Assembly (NCBI RefSeq): GCF_020216025.1
Contig: NZ_JAIWNC010000045.1
Location: 1-64,000, forward strand
Source: Jidongwangia harbinensis
Lineage (GTDB): Bacteria > Actinomycetota > Actinomycetes > Mycobacteriales > Micromonosporaceae
Length of the DNA: 64,000 nt
Direction of reading: 5' to 3'
The notes beneath the pieces were generated by a model, which worked only from the letters and a program-made list of their open reading frames with translations, made no database searches and was not told the origin of the DNA. Positions 52,354 to 62,800 of the stretch are shown here, in pieces (position 1 is the stretch's first letter; the number at the start of each line of letters is the position of its first letter). Position numbers and translations under genes: made by a program.

Positions 52354-53401
52354 CCCGGCGACGTCCACCGCCGGCAGGGCACGGCATCGTCGCACGGCCG
52401 GCGGACGGGTGCGCGCACGCCTTCCTCACCGGCGCTGCTGGTGTGAGCCGCGCGAGCGGAGACGACTGGGTCGACGCCCATCACCACGCGTTCGCGTGAG
52501 CGGACAGATTGCCTCCATTGCCCCCATCACCGGCGCCGCTACGCACAGCGGCGCCGGGTTGCTCGATCAGGGGGAAGCTCAGCCGGTGTCCAGCTGGGAG
52601 CGGGCCGCCGCGTAGCCCTCGGAGTTCACCGGAACAATCTCGGAGATTCGATCGCGCCCTCGACATATGACCGGCCAAGGCCGCGAGCGACGACAGGCCG
52701 ACCCTCCGGCCTCGAGGGCGCTACGCATCGCCCTGCGACCGCCCTACGGGCGGCCCGTGATTCGGAGACCACCACGGCCCCGCAGACGCCGACACCACAG
52801 GATCGGCACCTCTGACGGCGCCCCACCCGCCACCGCGCCACCCGGACCAGCCGAGACGACCGTAGGCCCAGAACAGCCTATGGAAGGTGACTTGCGACGT
52901 AGGTCTGGTCCAAACTGCCTCACTTGATCAGAACGGCCCGGCCGAAGCCGGGCCGCGTACGCGCACCCCCACCAACGCCGCGCCATCTACTCACCGCCCC
53001 CGATGGTCCGATCGAGCGTGAGCGAGACGAATCTATCCGACCCGTGGCCCGGCTGACGGCAACGTCAACAGACGCCAGCAGCCGCAGACGCCCATCTTCA
53101 GCACAGCGTGCCCGTAACGTCTAAAAGCGCCGAGACGATCCGGCTGCATGGTTGGCTGGGTGTCCCTCACCCTCACCTCAGTCGATGCCCCGCGCGCACG
53201 CCCAGCAGTCCGGAGCGCAGATCAGAAGCAGGCGATCTACCGAGCCGGGCCGTGACGATCGCTGAGTTGCGCAGTGTTCGACGCGCTTCCGGCGATCGAC
53301 GCCGCACCGCTACGCGGCACGCCACCGAACAGACCCCACCACCCAGCACGGAACATCGAGATCTATCGATGACGCTCCCTCCGTGACGGCAACTGGCGGT
53401 A
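52354..53401. other. Gene-poor stretch of about 1 kb
   Basis: No frame on either strand shows family features or a proper start. The sequence is composite, with some GC-rich hairpins and lower-GC parts, and may be decayed DNA. It lies immediately downstream of the toxin-immunity pair, a position where displaced toxin tips and old immunity genes often decay. Confidence 0.55.
52530..52557. terminator. GC-rich hairpin, 11-bp stem
   Basis: Perfect 11-base arms (52530-52540 with 52547-52557) and a 6-base loop. It lies 175 bases past the YwqG-like gene and has no U-tract. It may terminate transcription from the left, or be a protein site. Confidence 0.45.
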
Positions 53402-53872
53402 TCAAATACCCTTCTTAACCGTTTCGAGCAATGGCGGAATGTCATTGTGGTGGGTGGTTTCCATGGTCACCACGACCCGCCGATCACAAGTCTCGTCAAG
53501 CCAAATCAGGAATTGCTCAAGCGATCCAAAGTGTTGACCATTAGCGAGTTCGGATGGATCAAAGCTAAATTCGATCTCCCGTATGTCGAAGAAGAAGCAG
53601 TCAAACCATAGTTCCCCTACGCGGATACCGAGCCGAGCCGAAACATCCACCCCCTCCTCCTTCGCGGCGAAGAAGCCGCGCACCGAGAAGTCCTCTAGGC
53701 GGTACGGTTCTCCATTCACGTCGAATTGACGATCCCAAGGCGCGCTCGTGACAACCCGAACCAAACGCTCCCACGCAGGCAGATCGACTCCGAGCACGCA
53801 CACATCACGGAGGGAACCGTCGGCTTGAAAGTCCTCCTCGCGGTAACCACCGCTGACTTCGATTGAACCCAT
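53402..53872 (-). CDS. Probable immunity protein for the RHS toxin
   Basis: 156 residues, acidic and aromatic (FDCFFFDIREIEFSFDPSEL; ends LLETVKKGI), no signal peptide, family not recognised. The ATG at 53872 overlaps the RHS stop codon by one base (TGATG) with AAGGG 8 bases upstream, so it is translationally coupled. Small, acidic, cytoplasmic and directly downstream of a polymorphic toxin: this is the standard position of an immunity gene. Its GC content is clearly lower than the repeat body of the toxin gene, as for the toxin tip, in keeping with exchange of tip and immunity as a cassette. Confidence 0.7.
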   Translation of the reverse strand: MGSIEVSGGYREEDFQADGSLRDVCVLGVDLPAWERLVRVVTSAPWDRQFDVNGEPYRLEDFSVRGFFAAKEEGVDVSARLGIRVGELWFDCFFFDIREIEFSFDPSELANGQHFGSLEQFLIWLDETCDRRVVVTMETTHHNDIPPLLETVKKGI

Positions 53873-56800
53873 CACAGGAACCCTTCGAAAGTCATTCCAC
53901 CGCCACGCATGCTCCATCTCGCCCCGATACCATTACCCATTCTGATGTCAAGCTGGGATCCGCCATAGTGTGCCGGAGCCCCGTGATTGACGGTCCGGGA
54001 AGCATTCGGGTCGGTCAAGATTTCTTGGATCAAAGTGTCACCGACTTCGTTACGGTCACTGTTGTTATTCGCGCCATAGTCGTACTTGTCTCGTTGCGCC
54101 TGGGGTCGATTCGGAGCGGAATGCTTCTGGATACCGCGTCCAGCGGGGGACAACCTGCTCGGCGAACCGCCGTTAGTCGCGAGCTTGTAGAGATCATCAG
54201 CACCCGCATTATCCAGCCCACAGTTATGTACGAGTACCGGCGTTTCGCCGGCGAGCACATAGTACGTGTGGATCTGCTCGACCGTGAGGTCGTGCATGTC
54301 GCGTGCGCCGTTGAAGTTGCGCTTCGCCAGCACCGTCGTGCGGCCGTCGAGGGCGTGCAGCTCGGTGTCGGCCCGGAGCTCGCCGGCGCCGTCCCACGTC
54401 GCGGTCGTGGAGTTCCAGATCTCGTGGTGCCGGGTGGTGTGGACGACGGCCTTCCCGCCGTCCCTGGTGCGTACGGTGAGGTCGGTCAGCTTTCGATCGT
54501 GGTTGACGTGCACGGCGGTGACCTCGCGGGAACCGGTCAGCCCGCTCGCCGGGTCGGTGCTGCGGACCCGGTCGCCGACCTTGACGTCCCTGATCGGTTT
54601 GGTGGAGCCGTCGGCCATCAGGACCGGCGTGCCGGGGGCGAAGCTGTTGCCGGTTCGGCAGGAGACGCTGGGGCTCGTGGTGTCCCGTGCGGTCAGCGGT
54701 GATGAACTGCGGCTGAGCGGGCCCGTCCCCGGTGACAGGTCCTGGCCGGCGGGCAGGGCGCCGCCGGGGTCGCTCGGGCCGCCCGAGGTCGTCGTCGGGG
54801 TCGCGCCGCGCCTGGACGGGATGGCGCGCCTGCCCCGCGAGCCGGGCAGGACGGCGTCGGTCAGCGCGGCGACCGCCACGTCGCTCAGGTCGACCTTGCC
54901 GGTGGTGACGAGCTGGGAGGTGACGTCTACCAGGCTCGAGGTGAACGCCTCACCGCCGCGGCTCGTCACGACCCGGCCGACCGTCGTGGAGCTGACTCGG
55001 GATACCAGCGGCCCGGCGAACCGGCCGATGAACCGGCCGCCGAATCTGTCCATCAGGCCGGTGACCGCGCCTTCGCCCAGGGACTGGAAGATGTCGCCGT
55101 TGTTCTTGATGTCGCCCTGAAGGGCGTCCTTGGTGAGGTTGATGAGCGCCGCCGTGCCGACCACGCACAGCGCGGCGGCGGTTCCCGCGGTGATGACGGC
55201 ACAGGCGACACCGGCGGTGATCATCGCGGCTACCGCGGCCACCTCGAGGATCAGATCGGAGTTGTCCTCGATCCATTTTGCGGCGTCGCGGATCGACGAG
55301 GCCGGGTCGGTGACCAACTGGCGTGCCCTGTCGAGGAACGACATGCTGCCGTCCTGCTTGGCCTTCTCGACCACCTTCTTCTGGGTGGCCTTGGTCTCCG
55401 CGGCCGCTTTCCCCTCGGACTTCTTGCCGGTGGCGGCGGGCTTCTTGGCGGTCGCCTTCTTGGCGGGAGCCACCTTCTTGGGCGGAGTGACCTTCTTGGG
55501 CGGAGTGAGCTTCTTCGGGCCGCCGGTCTGCTTGCCGGCCGCCCCCTGGATGCCGCCGCCGACCTTCCCGGGGCGGACCGCCTGCCGGGTGACCCCACCG
55601 GGGTTGACGGTGATGAGCCGGTCCGGTTCGTCGGCGTCGTGGCCGGTGGGGTCGATGGAGAGCAGAGGCGAGTTGTTCGCGTAGGCGAATCGGTTCGCCG
55701 AGACGGGGTCGGGTGTCGGACTGGTCGTGACCGAGTCGCGGCTGTCGAACTGGCCGGTGTCCGGGTTGTACCAGCGGGCCAGCATGTTGACCCGGCCGGT
55801 GCTGGTGTCCGTCCATTCCTGCTGGTAGCCCAACGAGCCGCTCATGCCGTTGCTCGCCAGGACCTTGCCGAGGGGGTCGTACGTCGTGGCACCGGTCAGG
55901 GTGGCGCCGGTGGCGGTGAACTGGCCGACCTGGTCGGTGTGCCGGTCGGTCCAGGAGTAACGCGCGGTCCCACCGGTGACCGTGCCGAACAGGTCGTCGA
56001 ACGGGTCCCGGACGTAGCTGGAGGCGCCGTCGGAGGCGAGGGTGTTGCCGAGCCCGGAGTAGGCGAAACCGGTGCGCATGACCCGGCCGAGCGCGTCGTA
56101 GGCGTACGTCTGGGTCTGGCCGTTGGGCGCCTGTTGGCTGATGATCTGGCCGAACGCGTCGGCGCGGGTGAGCGTGGTGGTCCCGGTCTTGCCGGTCTCG
56201 GCCAGGGTGCCCCGGGCGGTGTAGGCGTACTGGGTGCCGTCGCTGGACGACATGAGCTGGTTGCGGGCGTCGTAGGTGAGGGTGCGGTTGCCGATCCTGG
56301 TGCGGTTGCCGGCGGCGTCGTACTCGTACGCCACCTTGCTGACGCCGTTGTCCCAGGAGGTGAGCTGGCCGGCGAGGTCGTAGGTGTAGCTGTTCTCGGT
56401 CGTGCCGCCGAAACCGGTGGTCGTCTTGTCGGTGAGGTTCCCGGCGACGTCGTACTGATAGTCGATGGCGGCGACCTCGGCACCCGCGGGGGTGTGCAGT
56501 TGGTCGCGGGACAGGCGGCGGAATGCGTCGTACTCGAAGGTGCGGGTGTTGCCGCCGGCGTAGCGGATGGCGGTGGGCTGTGACAGCGCGTTGTAGCCGA
56601 ACGACGCGGACAGTCCCGCACCGGTGCTCGCCAGCGTGCCGAGCCGGCCCGCGGAGTCGTAGGTGTAGGAGGTGGCGCCGGCCGCATCGGTGCGCGATGC
56701 CGGTCTGCCGTCCGGGTTGTAGGTGAGGGTGGCGGCACCGGACGGTCCGGCGGTGGTGCGGAGCAGGTCGCGGTCGTCGTACCCGAACGTGTTGGTGCCG

Positions 56801-59800
56801 CCGGGGGCGGAGGCGGACGTCAGCCGGCCGTCGGCGTCGTAGTCGAAGACCCGGTCGGTGGTGGCGGCCTCCGCGCCGGTGCCACTGTGGCGGGTGAGGT
56901 TGCCGGCGGCGTCGTACTCGTAGGCGGTGTTGACGTTGCCCGGCGAGCGGTCGGCGACGACCCGGCCGGCGGCGTCGTAGACGCGCGTGAAGGTGCGGTC
57001 GGCGGCGCCGGGGTACCGGGTGGTCGCCGGTTCGATCAGCGACTCCGGCAGGTTCATGCTGTTGTACGTGGTGACGAACGAGTTGCCGCGCCCGTTGGTG
57101 AACCGGGTGGTGTTGCCGACCGCGTCGTACCCGAAACTGGTCTGGATCGCCTGGCTCGCCGACACCGGCCGGCGCTGGGAGGTGAGCTGCCCGGCCGCGT
57201 CGTAGGCGTACGTCGTGCGGGTGCCCCGCTCGTCGACGGTCGCGGTGGTGTTGCCGGCCAGGTCGTACTCGGCGAACGTGCCGGCCAGGAAGTCGCCGCC
57301 GGGCGCGAGTTCCCAGGTCTCGACCGGTCGGCTCGCCTTGTCGAAGGCCGTGCCCAGCTCGGTGCCGTTGGGCAGGATCGTGACGTCCTGGCGGCCCAGC
57401 GCGTCGTAGTAGAGCCGGGTCACGCTGTTCGCGCCGTCGGTGCCGGACACCACCTGCCCGACCGCGTTGTAGGTCACCGATTCGGTCACCCCGGCCGGGG
57501 AGCGTACCGAGCCGCGCCAGCCGCCCGGGGCGTACCCGTAACTGGTGGTGTAGTTGGTGTTGTCCTGCCGGACCACGTCGGTGCTGGTGACCGTGCGGCC
57601 CAGGTAGTCGTAGGTGGCGGTGCTGACCGCGCCGCTCGGCGCGGTGGTGGAGAGCCGATCGCCGATCAGATCGTACGTGTGCCGGGTGACCGCGCCGCCC
57701 GGTTCGGTCTGCTTGACCAGCCGGCCGAGCTGGTCGTAGGCGAAGCTGCTGGTCCGCTGCAGTCCGTCGGTGAGGCTGAGCAACTGGCCCAGTTTGTCGT
57801 AGGTGCGGGTCAGTCGGGGGACGACCGGGGTGCTGACGCCCGGCGCCAGGTAGCTCTCCCACCGGGTCTCGGTCGGCCGGTCGGCGGCATCGTAGGTGTG
57901 CGTCGTCCGGCGCCCGGCCGCGTCGCGTTCGTCGACGGCGTTGCCGAAGGTGTTGTATCCGGTGGTACTGGTGGCCCGGCTGCGGACCGGCGTGCCGCCA
58001 CCGGTCTCGCTCGCGGCGGGCGGCTCGGCCACCACGGCGAGGCGGTCTCCCTGGTCGTACGTGTAGTCGGTGGTGTCGCCGTTGGGTCTGGTGGCGGCGC
58101 GGACGAAGCCGCCCTCGTCGACCCGGTAGGAGGTGCGCACGACCCGGGCGTCACCACCGGGGCCGCCGCCGTTGCGTACGGCGCCGACCTCGTTGCCGGT
58201 CAGCGCCTTCTGGTAGAGCTGGACGTCGTCGACCTGACCCTGCCAGAAGTCGGTGACGGTGCCGTTCCACCGGCCGGCTCCCACCGTCGTGCCGCCGGAG
58301 GAGACGAACGGGCGGGCGCCGGTGTCGGTGTCCTCCAGGGTGCCGTTGACGTAGAGCCGCATCGTCTGCGTGCCCGCGTCGTAGACGCCGGCAAGGTGGG
58401 TCCAGGTGCCGGTGGACGGCGTGGAGGTGGAGGTGGAGGCGATGGCGCCGGGCGTGGCGCTGTCGGATTGACTGGTGATGAACTGCCACCGGTTGACGGT
58501 GGTGTCGTAGCGCAGCTGGAACGGGCTCTGCTTGTTTCCGTCGGCGCTGACCGCCTGGCCGGTCCGGCCGGTGGCGCCCAGTTTCACCCAGGCCGCGACG
58601 GTGAAGCTGCGGCTGCTGTCGACCGGGGTGGCCGCGCTGGTGAGCCGTCCGTCGGTGCCGTTGAGGATGGCGGCGCCGTCGCGCTCGGTGGAGAAGGTGA
58701 CGCCGGGGGCCGGGGTCAGCGCACCGTTGCCCACATCGTCGGCGGCCCGGCCGTCGGTCAGCCCGTCGAGCCGCCAGCGGGCGGCGCGATCGGCGCCGGA
58801 AAGCCACAGCGCCTCGGAGATCTGGTTGCCGGCGGCGTCGTAGGCGTACGTCAGCCGCTCCTCGACCGCGCCCGTGCCGACCCGCCGGTTGGTGGCCAGC
58901 AGCGCGTCGTCGTCGCTGTAGTCGTACTGGGTGATCCGGTTGACGCCGGACGGGTCCAGGGCCGACGCGGTGGTGCGCCCGGCGGCGTCGAGAGTGTAGG
59001 TGGTGAGCGTGACGCCGTTGTTGGTCTTCTGCGAGACCAGGTTGCCGGCGGCGTCGTACGCGTTGTCCTCCGCGACGAACGACGCGCCGGTGGCCGGATC
59101 GCGCCGGGTGACCGTGGCCGTCAGCCCGTTGTCGGTGTACGTGTACGACGTCACCCAGTTCATCGCGTCGATCTCGGAGGCCAGCCGTCCCGCCGGGTCG
59201 TACGTTCTGGTTTCGAGCACCAGGTCCCGCGCCGGGGACGGCTTGTTCGGGTCGCCGGTCCAGCCGACCTCGGTGGTGCTGGTCAGGTGCCCGTTGAGGT
59301 CGTAGCCGCTGCGGGTCACCCCGCCGTCCGGTGCGGTCTCGGTGCGGACGTTGCCGCGGACGTCGTACGTGTAGTGGGTCTCGTTGCCGGAGGTGTCGGT
59401 CACGGTCGACGGCTGGCCGTGTTCGTTGTAGGTGTAGAGGACCGTGCGGGACGCGTCGCCGCCGGTCTTGTCGATCGCGGTCTGCTCGATCAGGAACCCG
59501 TCGGCGTCGTAGTCCATCGCGGTGGACGCGGTGTGCACCACGCCGGTGACCTTGTTGGTGACCGGTGGCTCGACCTTCCACACCATCCGGCTCAGCGCGT
59601 CGTAGCCGTAGTGGGTGGAAAGCCCGTCCGGAAAGCTCGAGGTGGTCTCGGTCTGGTCGGTCACCCGTCCGGCCAGGTCGTAGACGTAGGACGTCACCTT
59701 GCCGGTGGGTTCGGTGACGGAGGCCACGTCACCGGTGCGGTAGTAGGCCACGCCGCGGCGGGCGCCGCCCGGGGTGGTGACCGCGGTGGGCAGGCCGGCC

Positions 59801-62800
59801 GGCACCAGGCCGCCGCCGACGGCCGCGCCGGTGCCGTCGGAGTACGTGGTGCGGGTGACCCGGCCGAGCGGGTCGGTGACCGACGTCTGGTTGCCCTTCG
59901 CGTCGTACGTCATCGTGGTCAGGTACCGGTTGTCGGTGGCCGACGAGGACCGTCCGTCGCGCAGGGTCAGCATGACGTCGTTGCGGGGGTCCGGGGTGAG
60001 CACCGTCGACGTGGAGTCCGGGTAGTACGTGTAGTAGACGGTGGAGCACCGGTTGGCGGCCCGGTTCTGGCAGGAACTGGTGGAGACGACGTTGCCCCGG
60101 ACGTCGTGTTCCTCGGTGGTCACGTGGCCGTTGGGGTCGGTGACGGTGCGCAGGAAGCCGCCGGTGTCGTACCCGTACCTCGTGGTCCTGCCGAGCGCGT
60201 CGGTGGTGGAGATCCGGCGGTCCTCCGGCAGCTCGTAGGTGTCGGTGAGCCACTTGCCGTTGGGGTCGGTGGTGATCACCGTTTTGACCGGTGGTCCGGT
60301 GGACCTGCCGCGGGCGGCGAACTGTCCGGCGGCCTGGTCCGCGGACAGCTCCGAGCGGTAGTAGGCGAATTCGGCGAGATGGCCCGGGAAGAAGCCGTTG
60401 CTGCTGTCCGTGGCCGCCGAGGGCCAGCCCAGCGTGGTGCCGGCACCGACGTACGCGTTTCCGGCCTCGCTCTGCTCGACGGTCCGGTGCACCGTGCCGG
60501 ACGGTTCGCCGTCGAGGTAGAGCGTGGTGCTGCCGGTGCCCGCGGCGAGCGCGACGTGGTGCCACTGGCCGTCGTTGACCGTGCCGCCGGTGGTGACCGG
60601 GGTGGCGCCGCCGCAGTAGCAGAACTGGCCGCGCAGCTTGCCGTCGCGCCCGACGTAGAGGGCGGGCACCCAGTTGTCGGTGTCCTCGTCCGGGTCGTTC
60701 CAGATCTCGTGCGACTGGAACGAGTAGAGCACCCCGCCGGTGTTCGTACCGGCGTCCATCTTGAACCAGAGGCTGACCGAGACCGGTCCGGACTGCGGCA
60801 CGTTGCCGTCACCGAGTCCGACGTACGAGGCCTCGCCGTCGAAGTGGGCGACCTTGTCGTCGAACGGCCCGCCGCTGTTGCCCAGGCCGACGTCGCTGTA
60901 CCAGGCGTCGTCGCCGATCACCTGGTTGACCGGCCGCCAGGTGCCCGACTCGGCGAACCGCCAGTAGTCGGCCGGCCGGGCATCGAGCACGCTGGCCTGG
61001 TACATCTTGCTGGAGCCCGAGACGGTGGGCTTGCCCAGCTGCCACACGCCGCCGTCGGTGTCGGTCATCCGGTCCACCGTGCCGTCGACCCGGTCGTAGC
61101 TGATCCGCGTGGTGGCGTTGCCGGACGGGCGCAGGATGGTGATCACCGGGTGCGAGTCCGTGGTGCCCGCCCGGTGCATGGTGGCGATCTCGTCGGCGGT
61201 CAGCGGCCGGTCGAACCGGGCGGCCTCGGCGATCCGTCCCTTGAAGAAGCTCGGTGCGGCGGTCGCCGACGGCTGGTCCGGCCAGCCGGCGCCGTTGAAG
61301 CCGGCACCGAGGTAGCGCCGGCTGCTGCCGGTCAGCCCGGCGATGCTCACCGCCGCGGTCTTGGTGCCCACCTCGGCGCCGTCGAGGTAGAGCCACTGCT
61401 TCCCGCCGCCGGCGACCAGCGCGACGTGGTGCCACTTGCCGTCGTTGACGGCGCCGGCGGTGGCCATCGTGGTGGTGGTGCCGGTCCAGAGGCCGCCGTG
61501 CAGCCGGCCGCTGCCGCCGATGTAGAGCGCCGGAGTGAAGTGCTTGCCGGTGGTGGCGTTGGTGATCGGGTCGGCGGAATAGCCGAACAGGACCCCGCGA
61601 TCGCCCGGCTCCGCCTTGAACCACAGGGCGACCGACTGCACACCCGTGGCGGCGTCGAGTTTCGCCGGCAGCTCGACGCGCGAGGAGGTGCCGTTGAAGC
61701 CGGCCGCGGTGGCCGTCGCGCCGACCAGCGGGCCCGGCTGGCCGAGCGCGACGTCGGTGTACCCCGCGTTGTCGACGCCCTGATTCGTCGGGACCGCGCT
61801 GGCCGCCGTGACGCCCGCGGACTCGGTCAACCGCCAGTACGACTGCGGGCCCGCGTTGGCCACGATGGACGGATACTGCGAGGCTGAGGTGTGCTGGTAG
61901 ACCGTGCACCTGCCGTCGTTGCCCGGCGGGCAGACCCGGCTCAGCTCGTCGTCCGGGCCGTAGTGGTACTCGTGGGTGAAGCTGGACTCCGGGTCGTCCG
62001 GGTCCAGCCGCTCGGTGCTGACGTACAGCACGTGCCAGCGGCCGGAGCCGGTCTGCGCCCAGTCGATCCACAGCCGGCGGCCGGACGCGGCGGTCACCGA
62101 CTCGGCGCGGCCTGCGGTGTACTGGAAGGTCAGCGCCCGGTTCTGCGCGTCGGTGATGGCGGTGACCCGGTACTGCCCGGCGCCGGCTGCCTGGGTGAAA
62201 GCGTACGCGGTGCCGTCCTTGTCGACCAGCCGGTAGCCGCCGCTGATCGCGGTGAACGTGGCGAACCGCCCGGTCGGCGGCACGAAGCGTCCGTCCGGGT
62301 TGCGGCCGAAGCCCACCTCCTGCCCGTTCGGGTACGTCACCACGACGCCCTGCACCGAACCCGCCCGGTCGCGGGACTCGGTGGCCTTCGCGTCCAGGAT
62401 GCTCGACCACCCGGCGCCGAACGCGGTGTCCCGCCGTACGTCCAGGGTGTTGTAGAAACGCTCCAGCGCGAGCGAGGGACCGACCGTCGGCACGGTGCGG
62501 TCGGTGACCGTGGTGGTGAAGTTGCGGGTGTTGGGGTCGAAGCCGCGCCCGCCATTCTGTGAGAGGCCCGTGGTGATCAGCGGCTGCGGGAAGCGCGGTA
62601 CCAGGCTGTTGAGCTCCTGGGAGGTGCTGGTGGCCGAGCCGTCACTGGCGGACACCGTCCAGACGTAGGTCTTGCCCCAGCGCAGCACACCGGCCGGCAC
62701 GGTCCAGCTTCGCGCGGCGATCGACCCGGACTGGGCGACGACCGTCGATGCGGCGTCGTACACGGTGAACGAGTAGCGAACAGCCGACGGGCCACCATCC

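Noticed and set aside
52739..52753. Short CCGCCC-TAC-GGGCGG hairpin
   Set aside because: A six-base GC stem is expected by chance in this composition and no gene end is near.
54220..54660. Hint segment as a protein-splicing intein
   Set aside because: It sits at the pretoxin position of an RHS protein with HNC directly before the toxin tip; autocleavage is the usual role and no extein context is evident.
56887..61887. 1,666-codon open frame on the plus strand
   Set aside because: It is antisense to the RHS repeats, is Val/Gly/Arg-rich without family motifs, and follows from high GC at third positions of the real gene.
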